The position numbers were made by a program, and so were the translations under genes. A stretch of DNA of 37,646 bases from an uncultured Eubacterium sp. GTDB taxonomy: Bacteria > Bacillota > Clostridia > Lachnospirales > Lachnospiraceae. The DNA lies in the NCBI GenBank assembly GCA_910577295.1, contig CAJTLS010000025.1:1-37646 (forward strand), written 5' to 3'. Positions 8,354-17,517 of the stretch are shown piece after piece (position 1 is the stretch's first letter; the number at the start of each line of letters is the position of its first letter). The notes under the pieces are model-generated. The model worked only from the letters and a program-made list of their open reading frames with translations, was not told where the DNA came from and searched no databases.

Positions 8354-9129
8354 TCTTCGCTTCCTTTAGTTCTTTCAAAAATCAACCGCATTCCCTGAAG
8401 AGTTAATTCCGAATTATAAATATCTATTTTATCCGTACCCTCGGCAATGATTCTTCCCAATCCGCCGGTTGCCACTACTTTGATTCCCGAATATCCAGAT
8501 TGTTCTTTAAATTGCTCTATAATATACTCTGCCTGTCCAATTGTTCCATACACAAGCCCCGCCTGCATACTGGTAATCGTCGTCTTTGCCAGTATTGATT
8601 CCGGTTTTATAATTTCAATTTCCGGCAGCTTGGCAGCATTGCTCCAAAGCGCCTTGGCACTGATTCGTATGCCGGGCGCCGTAACTCCGGCAACAAAAGC
8701 GCCGTCCTCCGACACTAAATCATACGTGGTAGCCGTTCCGTAATCAATAACAATAACCGGCCCGCCATATAAAAAATAGGCTCCCACCGCATCGACAACT
8801 CTGTCCGCACCGATTTCCATCGGATTCGTCGTCGCAATGCGGATACCAGATTTTGTTCCCTGTCCGACAATCATCGGGTCACAATTCAGGTATTTGCGGA
8901 TCCCGCTCGTTAAAGAATACATTACCTTTGGTACTACCGAGCAAATAATAACGCCCCCAATGTCATCCGCCCGTACATCCTTGTGCGACAGCTGCTCCAA
9001 AATTTGTACTCCAAACTCATCCGAAGTTCTCGGTAGACTTGTCGTCAAACGAAATGTGTGCAAAATGGCGTTTCCATTAAAGACACCAAACGTTAGATTC
9101 GTGTTTCCAATATCAATTGCCAGTAACAT
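8350..9129 (-). CDS. coaX: Type III pantothenate kinase
   Basis: This 259-residue ASKHA-fold enzyme phosphorylates pantothenate in the first step of CoA synthesis. It uses a monovalent cation and is not inhibited by CoA. Visible motifs are the phosphate-1 loop LLAIDIGNTNLTFGVF (2-17), the pantothenate-binding GADRVVDAVGAY near 107, the phosphate-2 IDYGTATTYD near 128, and VTAPGIRIS near 150. The length is normal for CoaX. GGAGG precedes the ATG, which lies 17 bases inside the upstream small gene. Together with dusB it forms a housekeeping operon. It is the only pantothenate kinase gene in this window. Confidence 0.95.
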   Translation of the reverse strand: MLLAIDIGNTNLTFGVFNGNAILHTFRLTTSLPRTSDEFGVQILEQLSHKDVRADDIGGVIICSVVPKVMYSLTSGIRKYLNCDPMIVGQGTKSGIRIATTNPMEIGADRVVDAVGAYFLYGGPVIVIDYGTATTYDLVSEDGAFVAGVTAPGIRISAKALWSNAAKLPEIEIIKPESILAKTTITSMQAGLVYGTIGQAEYIIEQFKEQSGYSGIKVVATGGLGRIIAEGTDKIDIYNSELTLQGMRLIFERTKGSEE

Positions 9130-9463
9130 GTTCTCCTCCGTTTATCGCCTCAATAAAAAAAGCATGATAATAAGTCTCTAAACTTTTTAATAATTCCTCA
9201 TATTGGATTCGGTATTGCTTTATTTTTAAATGACTTCCAATCTCATCATAAAAAAAATCATCTTCTCTTGCCGTTGATGACATATAGAGAGTTCCGTCCT
9301 CTCCAAATTCCATGGAAAAGACGCCCCCCACATCTGCCGTCATACTGACGGCTAATATTTTCAGTTCTTCCTGTATCTGCACCGGCAGAGAGTCAAATCG
9401 AGGATTGAAATAATACTTCTCCTCATACGCACTGCAGGCACATAAAACCTGTTCTTCGTTCAT
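9113..9463 (-). CDS. Small conserved acidic protein (DUF6145-like)
   Basis: This 116-residue protein is acidic, has no signal peptide or membrane segment, and contains the stretches EEKYYFNPRF, DDFFYDEIGSHLKIKQ and LLKSLETYYHAFF. I recall similar proteins in Lachnospiraceae annotated as DUF6145, located next to coaX/dusB; that identification comes from memory and was not checked. GAGGAAG precedes the ATG. The stop lies 17 bases inside coaX, and the start is only 44 bases after the citrate synthase stop with no terminator between, so it is likely co-transcribed with both. A regulatory or chaperone-like role is possible, but nothing in the sequence shows one. Confidence 0.75.
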   Translation of the reverse strand: MNEEQVLCACSAYEEKYYFNPRFDSLPVQIQEELKILAVSMTADVGGVFSMEFGEDGTLYMSSTAREDDFFYDEIGSHLKIKQYRIQYEELLKSLETYYHAFFIEAINGGEHVTGN

Positions 9464-9507
9464 GTTTCGTCTTCCTCGTCCCAGTGTGCTGTACCGTTCA
9501 TATTATA

Positions 9508-10881
9508 TCAATCGCGCTCGCTCATCGGTACATATGACTTATGTTTCGCAACCGCCTTATACGCCGGACGAATGATTTTTCCTGCATTTACCAATTCTTC
9601 TAAACGGTGTGCGCTCCATCCGGCAATACGCCCCATCGCAAAAAGCGGCGTATATAATTCGTGCGGTATATCGAGCATACTGTAAACCAGTCCACTGTAA
9701 AAATCTATATTGGCGCTGACTCCCTTATAGATATGCCGCTCGTTGGCAATCACCTTTGGAGCCAGTTTTTCCACTAAGTTATAAAGCGCATATTCTTTCT
9801 GCATTCCCTTTTCATCTGCCAGTTTCTTAACAAAATGACGAAATGTCTTGGCACGCGGGTCTGATATGGAATACACGGCATGCCCCATTCCATAAATCAA
9901 TCCGACTTTATCAAATGCCTGCTGATTCAAAAGAGCAACCAGATAGGATTCTACTTCCTGTTCATCTTCCCAGTCTTTGACCTTTTCTTTCATTTCCTCA
10001 AACATCTGCGACACTTTGCGATTCGCTCCTCCATGACGCGGCCCTTTGAGCGAACCGAGCGCTGCCGATATCGCCGCATAGGTATCCGTACCGGAAGACG
10101 TCACTACATGGTCGGTAAAGGTAGAATTATTACCGCCGCCATGCTCAGCATGAAGAACTAAAGCGATATCTAAAATTTTTGCTTCTAACGGCGTAAACTC
10201 ACTGTCCTGCCGCAGCATATGCAAAATATTTTCCGCCGTACTGTATTCCGGCTTCGGCGGGTGTAAAAAGAAACTGCTGCCCTCGTGGAAATAGCTTGCC
10301 GCCTGATAGCCGTATACGGCAAACATAGGAAATAATGCCACTAACTGCAGACACTGCCGCAATACATTTTCTGTCGTCGTATCATCAGCCCTGTCATCAT
10401 ATGAATACAGCGTCAACACACTACGCCCCAGCGTATTCATCAAGTCCACGCTCGGCGCTTTCATAATGATATCACGGACAAAACTGGTCGGCAGGCTCTG
10501 GCGATAAGTTGCCAGCATGTCTTTCAGTTCTTCCAGTTCTTTTTCATTGGGCAGTTTCCCAAATATAAGCAGGTAGACTACTTCCTCATAGCCAAACCGT
10601 TTCTCCGATAAAAATCCTCCCACAATTTCTTCAATATCAATTCCCTGATAATATAACTTACCATCACAGGGAACACTCACTCCATCTACAATAGCAGAAG
10701 ACTGTATTTCCGATATTTCTGTAAGTCCAGTCAAAACTCCCCGTCCATTGAGGTCACGGAGTCCCCGCTTCACTTCATAGCGCTCAAACAACGTAGAGTC
10801 AATTGTACTGCTTGCTTCGCACACCGATGCCATCTTATGTAACCAGTCATTTCTATAGCCGGCGTCTAGGTTATTGTTCAT
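9508..10881 (-). CDS. gltA: Citrate synthase
   Basis: This enzyme of 457 residues condenses oxaloacetate and acetyl-CoA to citrate. The catalytic triad is readable: His247 in LHAEHGGGN, His334 in GMGHAVYSISDPRA and Asp393 in NIDFYSGLVY. KGPRHGGANRK (279-289) is also typical. The N-terminal extension of about 40 residues, before the conserved start, is a form common in clostridial citrate synthases. AAGGAG sits five bases before the ATG. It follows argF by 27 bases. Citrate feeds 2-oxoglutarate and glutamate, and so ornithine, which may explain the link with argF; this link is inference. No aconitase or isocitrate dehydrogenase is in the window. Confidence 0.95.
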   Translation of the reverse strand: MNNNLDAGYRNDWLHKMASVCEASSTIDSTLFERYEVKRGLRDLNGRGVLTGLTEISEIQSSAIVDGVSVPCDGKLYYQGIDIEEIVGGFLSEKRFGYEEVVYLLIFGKLPNEKELEELKDMLATYRQSLPTSFVRDIIMKAPSVDLMNTLGRSVLTLYSYDDRADDTTTENVLRQCLQLVALFPMFAVYGYQAASYFHEGSSFFLHPPKPEYSTAENILHMLRQDSEFTPLEAKILDIALVLHAEHGGGNNSTFTDHVVTSSGTDTYAAISAALGSLKGPRHGGANRKVSQMFEEMKEKVKDWEDEQEVESYLVALLNQQAFDKVGLIYGMGHAVYSISDPRAKTFRHFVKKLADEKGMQKEYALYNLVEKLAPKVIANERHIYKGVSANIDFYSGLVYSMLDIPHELYTPLFAMGRIAGWSAHRLEELVNAGKIIRPAYKAVAKHKSYVPMSERD

Positions 10882-10908
10882 ATTGGCTCCTTTCTATATC
10901 CTGATTCT

Positions 10909-11898
10909 CTAACGGGGAAGCGTAGCGTACATAACTGCCTTGATAGTATGCATACGGTTCTCCGCCTCGCGGAATACCACATCGGCATACTTTTCAAAAA
11001 TCTCATCCGTCACTTCCATTTCCTTTAATCCATATTTCTCATAAATCTGCTTTCCGATTGTCGTCTCCAAATCATGAAAAGCAGGCAGGCAATGCATAAG
11101 TACTGCTGTATCTTTTGCATTTGCCATCGCCTGATGATTAATCTGATATGGGTGGAGAGCCTTTATGCGCTCTTCCCAAACTTCATCGGGTTCCCCCATT
11201 GATACCCATACATCCGTATAGAGAACATCTGCATTTTTCGTTCCCTCTGACACATCTTCTGTTAGCGTAATCGTTCCACCGCTTTCTTTTGCATACTGCT
11301 GACATTGTTTTACCAATTCTTCATTCGGGAAGTATTCCTTAGGCGCACAGGCAACAAAATGCATTCCCATCTTGCTGCAGGCAATCATCAGGGAATTTCC
11401 CATGTTGTAACGGGCATCGCCCATATAAGTCAGCGTAATGCCTTTCAATTTACCAAATTGCTCCTCTATTGTAAGCAGGTCAGCTAACATCTGTGTCGGA
11501 TGGTACTCGTTTGTCAAACCATTCCAAACGGGTACTCCTGCATATTTCGCTAAATTTTCTACGATTTCCTGACCGTATCCACGATATTCAATGCCGTCAA
11601 ACATCCTGCCCAGCACGCGGGCAGTATCGGCAATACTTTCCTTTTTTCCTATTTGAGAGCCGGAGGGGTCAAGATAGGTCACACCCATCCCGAGGTCATG
11701 CGCTGCCACTTCAAAGGAACAGCGGGTACGGGTACTGGTCTTCTCAAAGATAAGGGCGATATTTTTCCCCTCTAAAGGCTTCTCTACCACTCCTTTTTTC
11801 TTTTTCTCTTTCAATTCTTTAGATATATCAAGAAAATAACGTATCTCTTCTGGAGTAAAATCCTTTAATGTCAGAAAATTTCTCCCTTGTAAATTCAT
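10909..11898 (-). CDS. argF: Ornithine carbamoyltransferase
   Basis: This 329-residue enzyme makes citrulline from ornithine and carbamoyl phosphate. It carries the carbamoyl-phosphate loop STRTR (55-59), HPTQ (133-136), the ornithine-binding DVWVSMGE (229-236) and HCLP (269-272) with the catalytic cysteine. It could serve either synthesis (argF) or the arginine deiminase pathway (arcB); no arcA or arcC is nearby and argH is also in the window, so synthesis is favoured. An AGAGGGGAAG stretch precedes the ATG. It starts 24 bases after the SPFH gene and is followed after 27 bases by citrate synthase. No ARG-box operator was recognised. Confidence 0.94.
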   Translation of the reverse strand: MNLQGRNFLTLKDFTPEEIRYFLDISKELKEKKKKGVVEKPLEGKNIALIFEKTSTRTRCSFEVAAHDLGMGVTYLDPSGSQIGKKESIADTARVLGRMFDGIEYRGYGQEIVENLAKYAGVPVWNGLTNEYHPTQMLADLLTIEEQFGKLKGITLTYMGDARYNMGNSLMIACSKMGMHFVACAPKEYFPNEELVKQCQQYAKESGGTITLTEDVSEGTKNADVLYTDVWVSMGEPDEVWEERIKALHPYQINHQAMANAKDTAVLMHCLPAFHDLETTIGKQIYEKYGLKEMEVTDEIFEKYADVVFREAENRMHTIKAVMYATLPR

Positions 11899-11922
11899 GT
11901 TTCTTCCCCTCTCTACTTATCC

Positions 11923-12864
11923 TTATTTCGCTACGGTTTCCACAACCGATTTTGCCAAACCGGCAATCCCCTGTATTTCAGATGGAATAATAATCTTTGT
12001 CGCCTGACCGTCCGCTGCCTTTTCAAAGGCTTCCAGACTCTTTAATGTCAAAACTTTTTCCGTCGGCGCCGCCTCGTTTAGATAACGAAGTCCCTCTGCC
12101 GTCGCTCTCTGCACGGCCTCGATTGCTTGTGCTTTACCTTCTGCTTCGCGAATCATAGCCTCTTTCTTCGCCTCTGCCCTTAAAATTGCCGCCTCTTTTT
12201 CGGCTTCTGCTTCCAGAATCGCAGATTCTTTCTTACCCTCTGCAACAAGAACGGTCGATTTTTTCTCGCCCTCTGCACGCAAAATCGATTCGCGTCTCTC
12301 GCGCTCCGCTTTCATCTGCTTCTCCATGGAATCCTGAATTTCACGCGGCGGAATGATGTTTTTCAACTCAACACGGTTTACTTTTATGCCCCAAGGGTCT
12401 GTTGCAATATCCAGATTGGAACGCATATGCGTATTAATCGTTTCACGGGACGTCAATGTCTGGTCTAATTCCAAATCACCAATAATGTTACGGAGTGTCG
12501 TCGCTGTCAGGTTCTCAATCGCCATAATCGGATTTTCCACACCGTAGGTAAACAGTTTTGGATCTGTAATCTGGAAAAAGACTACAGTATCAATCTGCAT
12601 CGTAACATTGTCCTTTGTAATAACCGGCTGCGGAGGAAAATCCATCACCTGCTCCTTTAATCGAACCTTACGCGCTACTTTATCAATAATCGGCACTTTA
12701 AAATGCAGCCCCACCGACCACGTAGCCTGATAACCGCCCAGCCGCTCCACGATATAGGCATGCGCCTGCGGTACAATCTTTATGCAGGATGCCAACACAC
12801 ACAATAAAATTATTATTATAATAATTACAATAATCGGCGTAATACTAATACTTACTTTATCCAT
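11923..12864 (-). CDS. SPFH/band 7 (stomatin/QmcA-like) membrane protein
   Basis: This 313-residue protein has one N-terminal membrane helix (about 9-28) and a band 7 domain (about 30-190), containing VVERLGGY-like and DPWGIKVNRVELKNI-type motifs. A long helical stretch follows, made of five successive 11-residue repeats (193-247; consensus aIL.AEgeKea), as in coiled-coil cages of SPFH oligomers. Such proteins form large membrane rings that organise functional microdomains and act with an NfeD partner; nfeD lies directly upstream. GGAGGG precedes the ATG. The 24-base gap to argF suggests one transcript. Its partner proteins in this organism are unknown. Confidence 0.93.
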   Translation of the reverse strand: MDKVSISITPIIVIIIIIILLCVLASCIKIVPQAHAYIVERLGGYQATWSVGLHFKVPIIDKVARKVRLKEQVMDFPPQPVITKDNVTMQIDTVVFFQITDPKLFTYGVENPIMAIENLTATTLRNIIGDLELDQTLTSRETINTHMRSNLDIATDPWGIKVNRVELKNIIPPREIQDSMEKQMKAERERRESILRAEGEKKSTVLVAEGKKESAILEAEAEKEAAILRAEAKKEAMIREAEGKAQAIEAVQRATAEGLRYLNEAAPTEKVLTLKSLEAFEKAADGQATKIIIPSEIQGIAGLAKSVVETVAK

Positions 12865-12947
12865 AATCTGTTCCCTCCATTCTGCGTCACAAAAGGACGC
12901 GGTACATTGTTGTCAGCTCCATGGAAGTATTTTTTGTCATCATTACG

Positions 12948-13379
12948 TTACTCTGCCGCATTTCTGACAATCAGTTTCACTCCGGATACAGACTCCACCG
13001 TAACCATTTCTCCAACCGGAATTTCCGTTCCATCCACGCTTCGTGCCATCCATTCCACGCCGCGAAAACGAACTTTTCCCTGTTCCTTTTGGTTTTTAAT
13101 GTTTTCGATTACTTCGGCCTGTTCTCCAACCACTTCCTCAATATTAGTCTTTGTCCTGTTTTTATCAATACATTTCATTGCAAAAGGACGCACTAGAACC
13201 ATAATAATAACAGAAACACATGTAAACAATACAAATTGTATCCATAACGGCGCGCCAAGTCCCGCAGCAATCGCCGCCGATACCGCACCAAGACTAAACC
13301 ATATCGTCGTTAACCCCAAAGTAAATATCTCAATGATAAGCATGACGGCTACGATAACGAGCCATAAAATTGTCATCAT
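12948..13379 (-). CDS. NfeD-family membrane protein
   Basis: This short NfeD protein (about 143 residues) has two to three hydrophobic segments in its first 75 residues and a C-terminal OB-fold (VGEQAEVIENI, GKVRFRGVEWMARS, GEMVTVESVSGVKLIVR). NfeD proteins partner SPFH proteins, and the SPFH gene follows after about 80 bases. The frame can also begin at a GTG at 13388, but that codon is only two bases from GAGAGG; the ATG at 13379, with GGAAGTG six bases before it, is preferred. It lacks the serine-protease domain of long NfeD forms. A strong promoter is directly upstream, making it the first gene of the run to dusB. Confidence 0.88.
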   Translation of the reverse strand: MMTILWLVIVAVMLIIEIFTLGLTTIWFSLGAVSAAIAAGLGAPLWIQFVLFTCVSVIIMVLVRPFAMKCIDKNRTKTNIEEVVGEQAEVIENIKNQKEQGKVRFRGVEWMARSVDGTEIPVGEMVTVESVSGVKLIVRNAAE

Positions 13380-13424
13380 AGTATTCACTTCCTCTCTCTA
13401 TCAGTTTATTCTTCGTTTCTTTTT

Positions 13425-13453
13425 ATCATACTAGAAAAACCTCCGTTTGTCAA
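13425..13453 (-). promoter_or_regulatory. Strong sigma-A promoter before nfeD
   Basis: A perfect TTGACA (13448-13453), a 17-base spacer and TATGAT (13425-13430) lie about 45 bases before the nfeD start. It is among the best promoter matches in the window and probably drives the nfeD-SPFH-argF-gltA run. Confidence 0.7.
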
Positions 13454-13492
13454 AAAAAGAGCACAAATTCCTGTTTCTTCTGTCCGTTCCAC

Positions 13493-14314
13493 CTATCTGT
13501 TCGGAGCTTTCCGATGTACCTCGTAGGCAAACAGCGCCGCCGATATTGCCGCATTGAGCGACTCTAACCGGCCCTCCATGGGAATCTTTACCTTTACATC
13601 CGCCAATGCCGATAATTCCGCGCTCAATCCATTGGCTTCGTTTCCGATTAATATCCCCAGTTTCCCTTGATAATCCGGCTCGCAATACGCTTTTTCCCCC
13701 TGCAGATGGGCCGCATAAAAAGTAAATCCCCGTTCTTTCAGCGTCGTCACCTCAAAGATAATATCTCCACAAAAATAATAAGGGACACGGAACAGGGAAC
13801 CCATCGTAGCGCGCACGACTTTGGGATTAAACAAATCGACACATCCCTTTCCTAAAACAATTCCAGATATTCCCGCTCCCTCTGCCGTCCGCAAAATCGT
13901 TCCCATATTGCCGGGGTCCTGAATATTTTCCAGCACAAGGAGCTTAGCCTGTTCATATATCCCTCCCGCCTGGGCCTGTACGACTTTTTCCCTGTCGTAT
14001 CGTGGCATTCGCACCACCGCCAGTATTCCTTGCGGGGCTACGGTATCGGAAAGCTGGCGAAACACCGAATCTGCGACAAAGGCAACCGGAACATCTGTGG
14101 GAATTGTCTGGCAGCCCATCTCACGCAGGCGGCCTTCATAGCTCTCTCTCTCCTGTTCCCGAACAAACAGATTGGCTACCAGAGCGTGTGAAAGCGCCTC
14201 GCTCACCATCTTCCAGCCCTCCACGACAAACAGCCCCTCCTGCCGTCTCGCATGAATTTGTTTTTTTAATTTATTTATCTTTTTCATCTGTGCATTTGCC
14301 ATTGAGGTAATCAT
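13493..14314 (-). CDS. TrmH/SpoU-family RNA 2'-O-methyltransferase
   Basis: This 273-residue protein has the SPOUT trefoil-knot motifs: motif 1 NIQDPGNMGTILRTAEG near 150-166, motif 2 LGILIGNEANGLS, and motif 3 KIPMEGRLESLNAAISAALF near 240-260. The N-terminal region (GLFVVEGWKMVSEAL) is the usual RNA-binding substrate domain. It probably methylates a ribose in 23S rRNA, with SAM as donor; the exact site cannot be read from sequence. The ATG overlaps the stop of ktrA by one base (TAATG) and GGGAGG precedes it, so the gene is coupled to the potassium genes. The ktrAB/methyltransferase neighbourhood is conserved in clostridia as far as I recall. Confidence 0.9.
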   Translation of the reverse strand: MITSMANAQMKKINKLKKQIHARRQEGLFVVEGWKMVSEALSHALVANLFVREQERESYEGRLREMGCQTIPTDVPVAFVADSVFRQLSDTVAPQGILAVVRMPRYDREKVVQAQAGGIYEQAKLLVLENIQDPGNMGTILRTAEGAGISGIVLGKGCVDLFNPKVVRATMGSLFRVPYYFCGDIIFEVTTLKERGFTFYAAHLQGEKAYCEPDYQGKLGILIGNEANGLSAELSALADVKVKIPMEGRLESLNAAISAALFAYEVHRKAPNR

Positions 14315-14970
14315 TACTTAACCTCCCGCAAATCCTGAATATCTGTATTATGTCCTAAAATAATCAGGACGTCCTGTCCTGTCAGCGTGTGATTGGCCGA
14401 CGGATTAATATTGATTTCGTCCACTCCGCGAATCCCGATTACGCTGACGCCATAGCGGGAACGGATATTTGCTTCCCTCAACGTCTTTCCAACCCAGCTT
14501 TGGGGAACGGAAATGTCGACAATACTGTATTCTTCCGACAGCTCAAGCGCCTCAAAATAGTTGCCGTTCATTATCTCGTTTCCGATTCGGATTCCCATTT
14601 CCCTATCGGGGAAAATGACCTTATCCGCGCCCACTTTAGCAAGAATACGACCCTCGATATCGGTCGATGCTTTCACCATAATAAAAGGCACACCCATCTC
14701 TTTTAACTGCATTGTAATCAATACGCTTGTCTGTAAATTATGGCCGATTCCCACAATCGCCCCATCGTAGTTGCGGATACCCAACTGTCTCATAGCCTCT
14801 GGATTGGTCGCATCTGCACAAACGGAATGAGTCACGTCATTGGCAATGGTCTCCAACTGCTTGTCATCCTTATCAACAACCATAACGGTAGCTCCAGAAT
14901 TAGCCAGCGTTTTAGCGACATTCGTGCCGAATTCCCCGACTCCGAAAATCACAAATTCTCTTCTAATCAA
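14314..14970 (-). CDS. ktrA: Potassium uptake regulatory subunit KtrA (RCK domain)
   Basis: This 218-residue cytosolic protein gates the KtrB channel. It has an N-terminal RCK/Rossmann domain with GVGEFGTNVAKTL (11-23) and the ribose-binding acidic residue in VMVVDKDD (30-37). A C-terminal RCK_C domain (about 135-215) follows, which in other KtrA proteins binds c-di-AMP. The start is TTG at 14968-14970, eight bases behind AGGAGG; no in-frame ATG fits. It lies 39 bases after ktrB and overlaps the methyltransferase start. ATP/ADP and c-di-AMP control are known for the family, not shown here. Confidence 0.92.
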   Translation of the reverse strand: MIRREFVIFGVGEFGTNVAKTLANSGATVMVVDKDDKQLETIANDVTHSVCADATNPEAMRQLGIRNYDGAIVGIGHNLQTSVLITMQLKEMGVPFIMVKASTDIEGRILAKVGADKVIFPDREMGIRIGNEIMNGNYFEALELSEEYSIVDISVPQSWVGKTLREANIRSRYGVSVIGIRGVDEININPSANHTLTGQDVLIILGHNTDIQDLREVK

Positions 14971-15009
14971 TAAAAATCCCTCCTAACACCATTAGCAGCG
15001 TATTAAAAA

Positions 15010-16380
15010 TCACCCCACACCAACCTTTTCCTCTGGATATGTTTTCAGATTCACAAAACGTCTGGAATTGAAAAACAAGGCAAGAGAAATCGGGCCGATA
15101 CGGCCGATATACATCGTCACTATTATTATTATACGGCCTGCCGCTGTCAGCTCCGTCGTAAAATCACGCGTCAGGCCAACCGTTGCTATTGCCGATATTA
15201 CTTCAAACAGGCAATCCATAAAATCTCCCGGCTGCACGATTGCCAGTGCGATAACCGCCAATAGCATAACGCCAAAACTTACCATAAAGATAGACAGCGC
15301 ACGGCGAACCAGATTTCCATTTATCTTGCGGCCAAACATCTCCGTATCATTCCTCCCTTTGATAATACTGATTACCGTCAGTACCAATATGGCAACCGTC
15401 GTCGTCTTGACACCGCCGGCAGTTCCTGACGGCGAGCCGCCGATAAACATGAGAAGACAGCAAATCATCGCCGTCGCCTTGCGCAGTCCCGCCTGCGATA
15501 TCGTGAGAAATCCTGCAGTTCTTGTCGTCACAGACTGAAACAGAGCCGCCTGTATTTTCTGCCACCACGGCAGATTACCTAATGTTTCGGGATTGTTGTA
15601 TTCCAGTAAGAAAATCAATAGCGCCCCGCCTACAATCAAAGACAGTGTCATAAACAGAACCATTTTCGTATGGAGCGGAAGATGATGCGCTCCCGTAAAC
15701 AGCGTGCGGTGCTTTCTCCGGCGCCGGCAGAGCATATCCAGCACGCTCCACCACACAGGAAAACCGATACCGCCGAGTATAATCAGAAGCATCGTCGTTA
15801 TATTAACAATAGGATTCGCCACATAGGGTGCCAGACTGTCCGGCCCGAGTACATCCATTCCGGCATTACAAAACGCAGATATGGCATTAAAGACCGATTT
15901 CCAAATCCCAATCCAGCCAAATTCGGGAATAAACACCGTCATATATAGGAGAGCCCCCGCCCCCTCCACGATAAGAGTTCCTTTGAGAATCTTTTTTATC
16001 AGAATAACCATTCCCTGTATCGTATCCAGATTATAGGCGTCCTGAATGAGAAGTCTCTGTTTTAAGCCGATTCTTTTTCCGAGCGCCATCAAAAAAAGCA
16101 TCGTAAACGTAATGACGCCAAGTCCTCCTACCTGCGCTAACAACGCTATAACAATCTGCCCGAATACAGACCAGTGGGCATACGTCGGAACGGTTACAAG
16201 TCCCGTCACGCAAACAGAAGTGGTCGCCGTAAAAAGCGAATCGATGAAATTCGTCATCTCACCCGACGCCGCGGAAACAGGCAACATTAAAAGCACGGTT
16301 CCAAATACAATCGTTCCCAGAAAGCCAAGCGCAATAATGCGCGTCGTTGTAAATTCTTTTTTCTTGCGATGACGCCTCAT
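15010..16380 (-). CDS. ktrB: Potassium uptake channel subunit KtrB (TrkH family)
   Basis: This 456-residue membrane protein has the four pseudo-repeats of the SKT superfamily. The selectivity-filter glycines are in TTSVCVTGL (about 53-61), SAFCNAGMD, TTRTAGF and ATVGLTRDF. A flexible intramembrane gate is expected around GGSPSGTAGGVKTTT (20 or fewer residues) in the third repeat. About ten membrane segments fit. Together with KtrA it imports K+ driven by Na+ or membrane potential. It starts four bases inside the GGDEF gene (ATGA overlap), which is an uncommon partner for a potassium channel. A basic N-terminus (MRRHRKKKEF) is cytosolic. Confidence 0.94.
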   Translation of the reverse strand: MRRHRKKKEFTTTRIIALGFLGTIVFGTVLLMLPVSAASGEMTNFIDSLFTATTSVCVTGLVTVPTYAHWSVFGQIVIALLAQVGGLGVITFTMLFLMALGKRIGLKQRLLIQDAYNLDTIQGMVILIKKILKGTLIVEGAGALLYMTVFIPEFGWIGIWKSVFNAISAFCNAGMDVLGPDSLAPYVANPIVNITTMLLIILGGIGFPVWWSVLDMLCRRRRKHRTLFTGAHHLPLHTKMVLFMTLSLIVGGALLIFLLEYNNPETLGNLPWWQKIQAALFQSVTTRTAGFLTISQAGLRKATAMICCLLMFIGGSPSGTAGGVKTTTVAILVLTVISIIKGRNDTEMFGRKINGNLVRRALSIFMVSFGVMLLAVIALAIVQPGDFMDCLFEVISAIATVGLTRDFTTELTAAGRIIIIVTMYIGRIGPISLALFFNSRRFVNLKTYPEEKVGVG

Positions 16381-17516
16381 CGTATCTGCTCATCCCTTTC
16401 TCCGCCAAAATGCTGCATGACATACTTGCCGCGCCCATGAGTTTTCGCCTGATATATTGTATCGTCTGCCATCTGATATATTTCATCAAAATGAACCGGC
16501 TCATCCCCGATGATTACCGCCCCAATACTGATTGTCATATTAATGTTACCATATCGGTTCGACATCTCCCTTGCTTCCTGCTGCACGCGGAAACACTGAT
16601 TTGTCAGCCACTCTTCGTCTTCCATGCTGCGCACATAAACCATGAACTCATCGCCGCCGACCCGCCCGATAATATCTGAACCGCGAAACGTATGAATGAG
16701 AAAATCCGCAATATTTTCTAAAAAAGAATCTACGGTCTTCGCTCCGAAACCATCGTTCATTCTCTTTAAATTATCCACATCCAGAATAAGAAGAGCCGAC
16801 TGGGAATCTTGCTCTCTCGCTTTCAATACTTCCCGAACAGAATTTTCAAAGGAAAATTTATTGAGAATGCCCGTCACCGGGTCGACCATACTTCTGCGCA
16901 TATACTCACGCTTTGCATTATTATCCTTAATCCGAAGCTGTACTATCGTCAGCGCCATCAGATAGCCGAAAAACAGTCCGATAACAGATGAAAAAATATC
17001 ACTCTCCGCCATGCGGGGCGTCTTGAAATGCAGCAGCGCTATCACATATATGATTTCCGTTCCCGCAAGCAGGGGAACAAGAATACGAAACCGGAAAACA
17101 AAGATGGCGGGAACCATAATAAAAATCAAAGGCATAAAATTTGCCGGCACATCCCTCGCCATATATACATCTATAATCATTACCAAAAAGGCGATAACTA
17201 CCACAAATATAACACAGGCAGTACTTACGGCATGTACGCTTATATCCGGCTTTTTGGCATAAAAAACAGAAAAAAGGGAAAAACCGCAAATGACCGGAAT
17301 AAACAGGAAATAGGGAACGGAAATATGCCATCCCGTAATTATCAAAGGCGTTATTATAAACGAGAAAAATAAAAACGGGATTAAAAGTATATTAATTTTC
17401 TTCAGCAAACGCAAATTTAATCTTGCATTTTCATCTTTAGCGTCTTCGAAATACTGTCGCCTTTCCTGATTGAACTGGCGGAATATCTCTTCTGCTTTTT
17501 TTACATTGATCCACAT
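16377..17516 (-). CDS. Membrane-bound diguanylate cyclase (GGDEF domain)
   Basis: The protein (379 residues from this start) has an N-terminal helical tail, about six membrane segments (roughly 40-195) of a 7TM-like sensor, and a GGDEF domain with an intact GGDEF at 287-291. An RGSD inhibitory site lies five residues before it (278-281). It should therefore make c-di-GMP and be inhibited by its product. A TTG start at 17558 is open too, but would overlap the MATE gene by 41 bases and lacks a ribosome binding site. The ATG at 17514-17516 has GGAG six bases before it and starts one base after the MATE stop, so it is chosen. The four-base overlap with ktrB couples c-di-GMP synthesis to potassium uptake. 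Confidence 0.88.
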   Translation of the reverse strand: MWINVKKAEEIFRQFNQERRQYFEDAKDENARLNLRLLKKINILLIPFLFFSFIITPLIITGWHISVPYFLFIPVICGFSLFSVFYAKKPDISVHAVSTACVIFVVVIAFLVMIIDVYMARDVPANFMPLIFIMVPAIFVFRFRILVPLLAGTEIIYVIALLHFKTPRMAESDIFSSVIGLFFGYLMALTIVQLRIKDNNAKREYMRRSMVDPVTGILNKFSFENSVREVLKAREQDSQSALLILDVDNLKRMNDGFGAKTVDSFLENIADFLIHTFRGSDIIGRVGGDEFMVYVRSMEDEEWLTNQCFRVQQEAREMSNRYGNINMTISIGAVIIGDEPVHFDEIYQMADDTIYQAKTHGRGKYVMQHFGGERDEQIR

Positions 17517-17517
17517 A

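Noticed and set aside
12907..13434. Plus-strand open frame of 175 codons
   Set aside because: Antisense to nfeD and its promoter; no domain.
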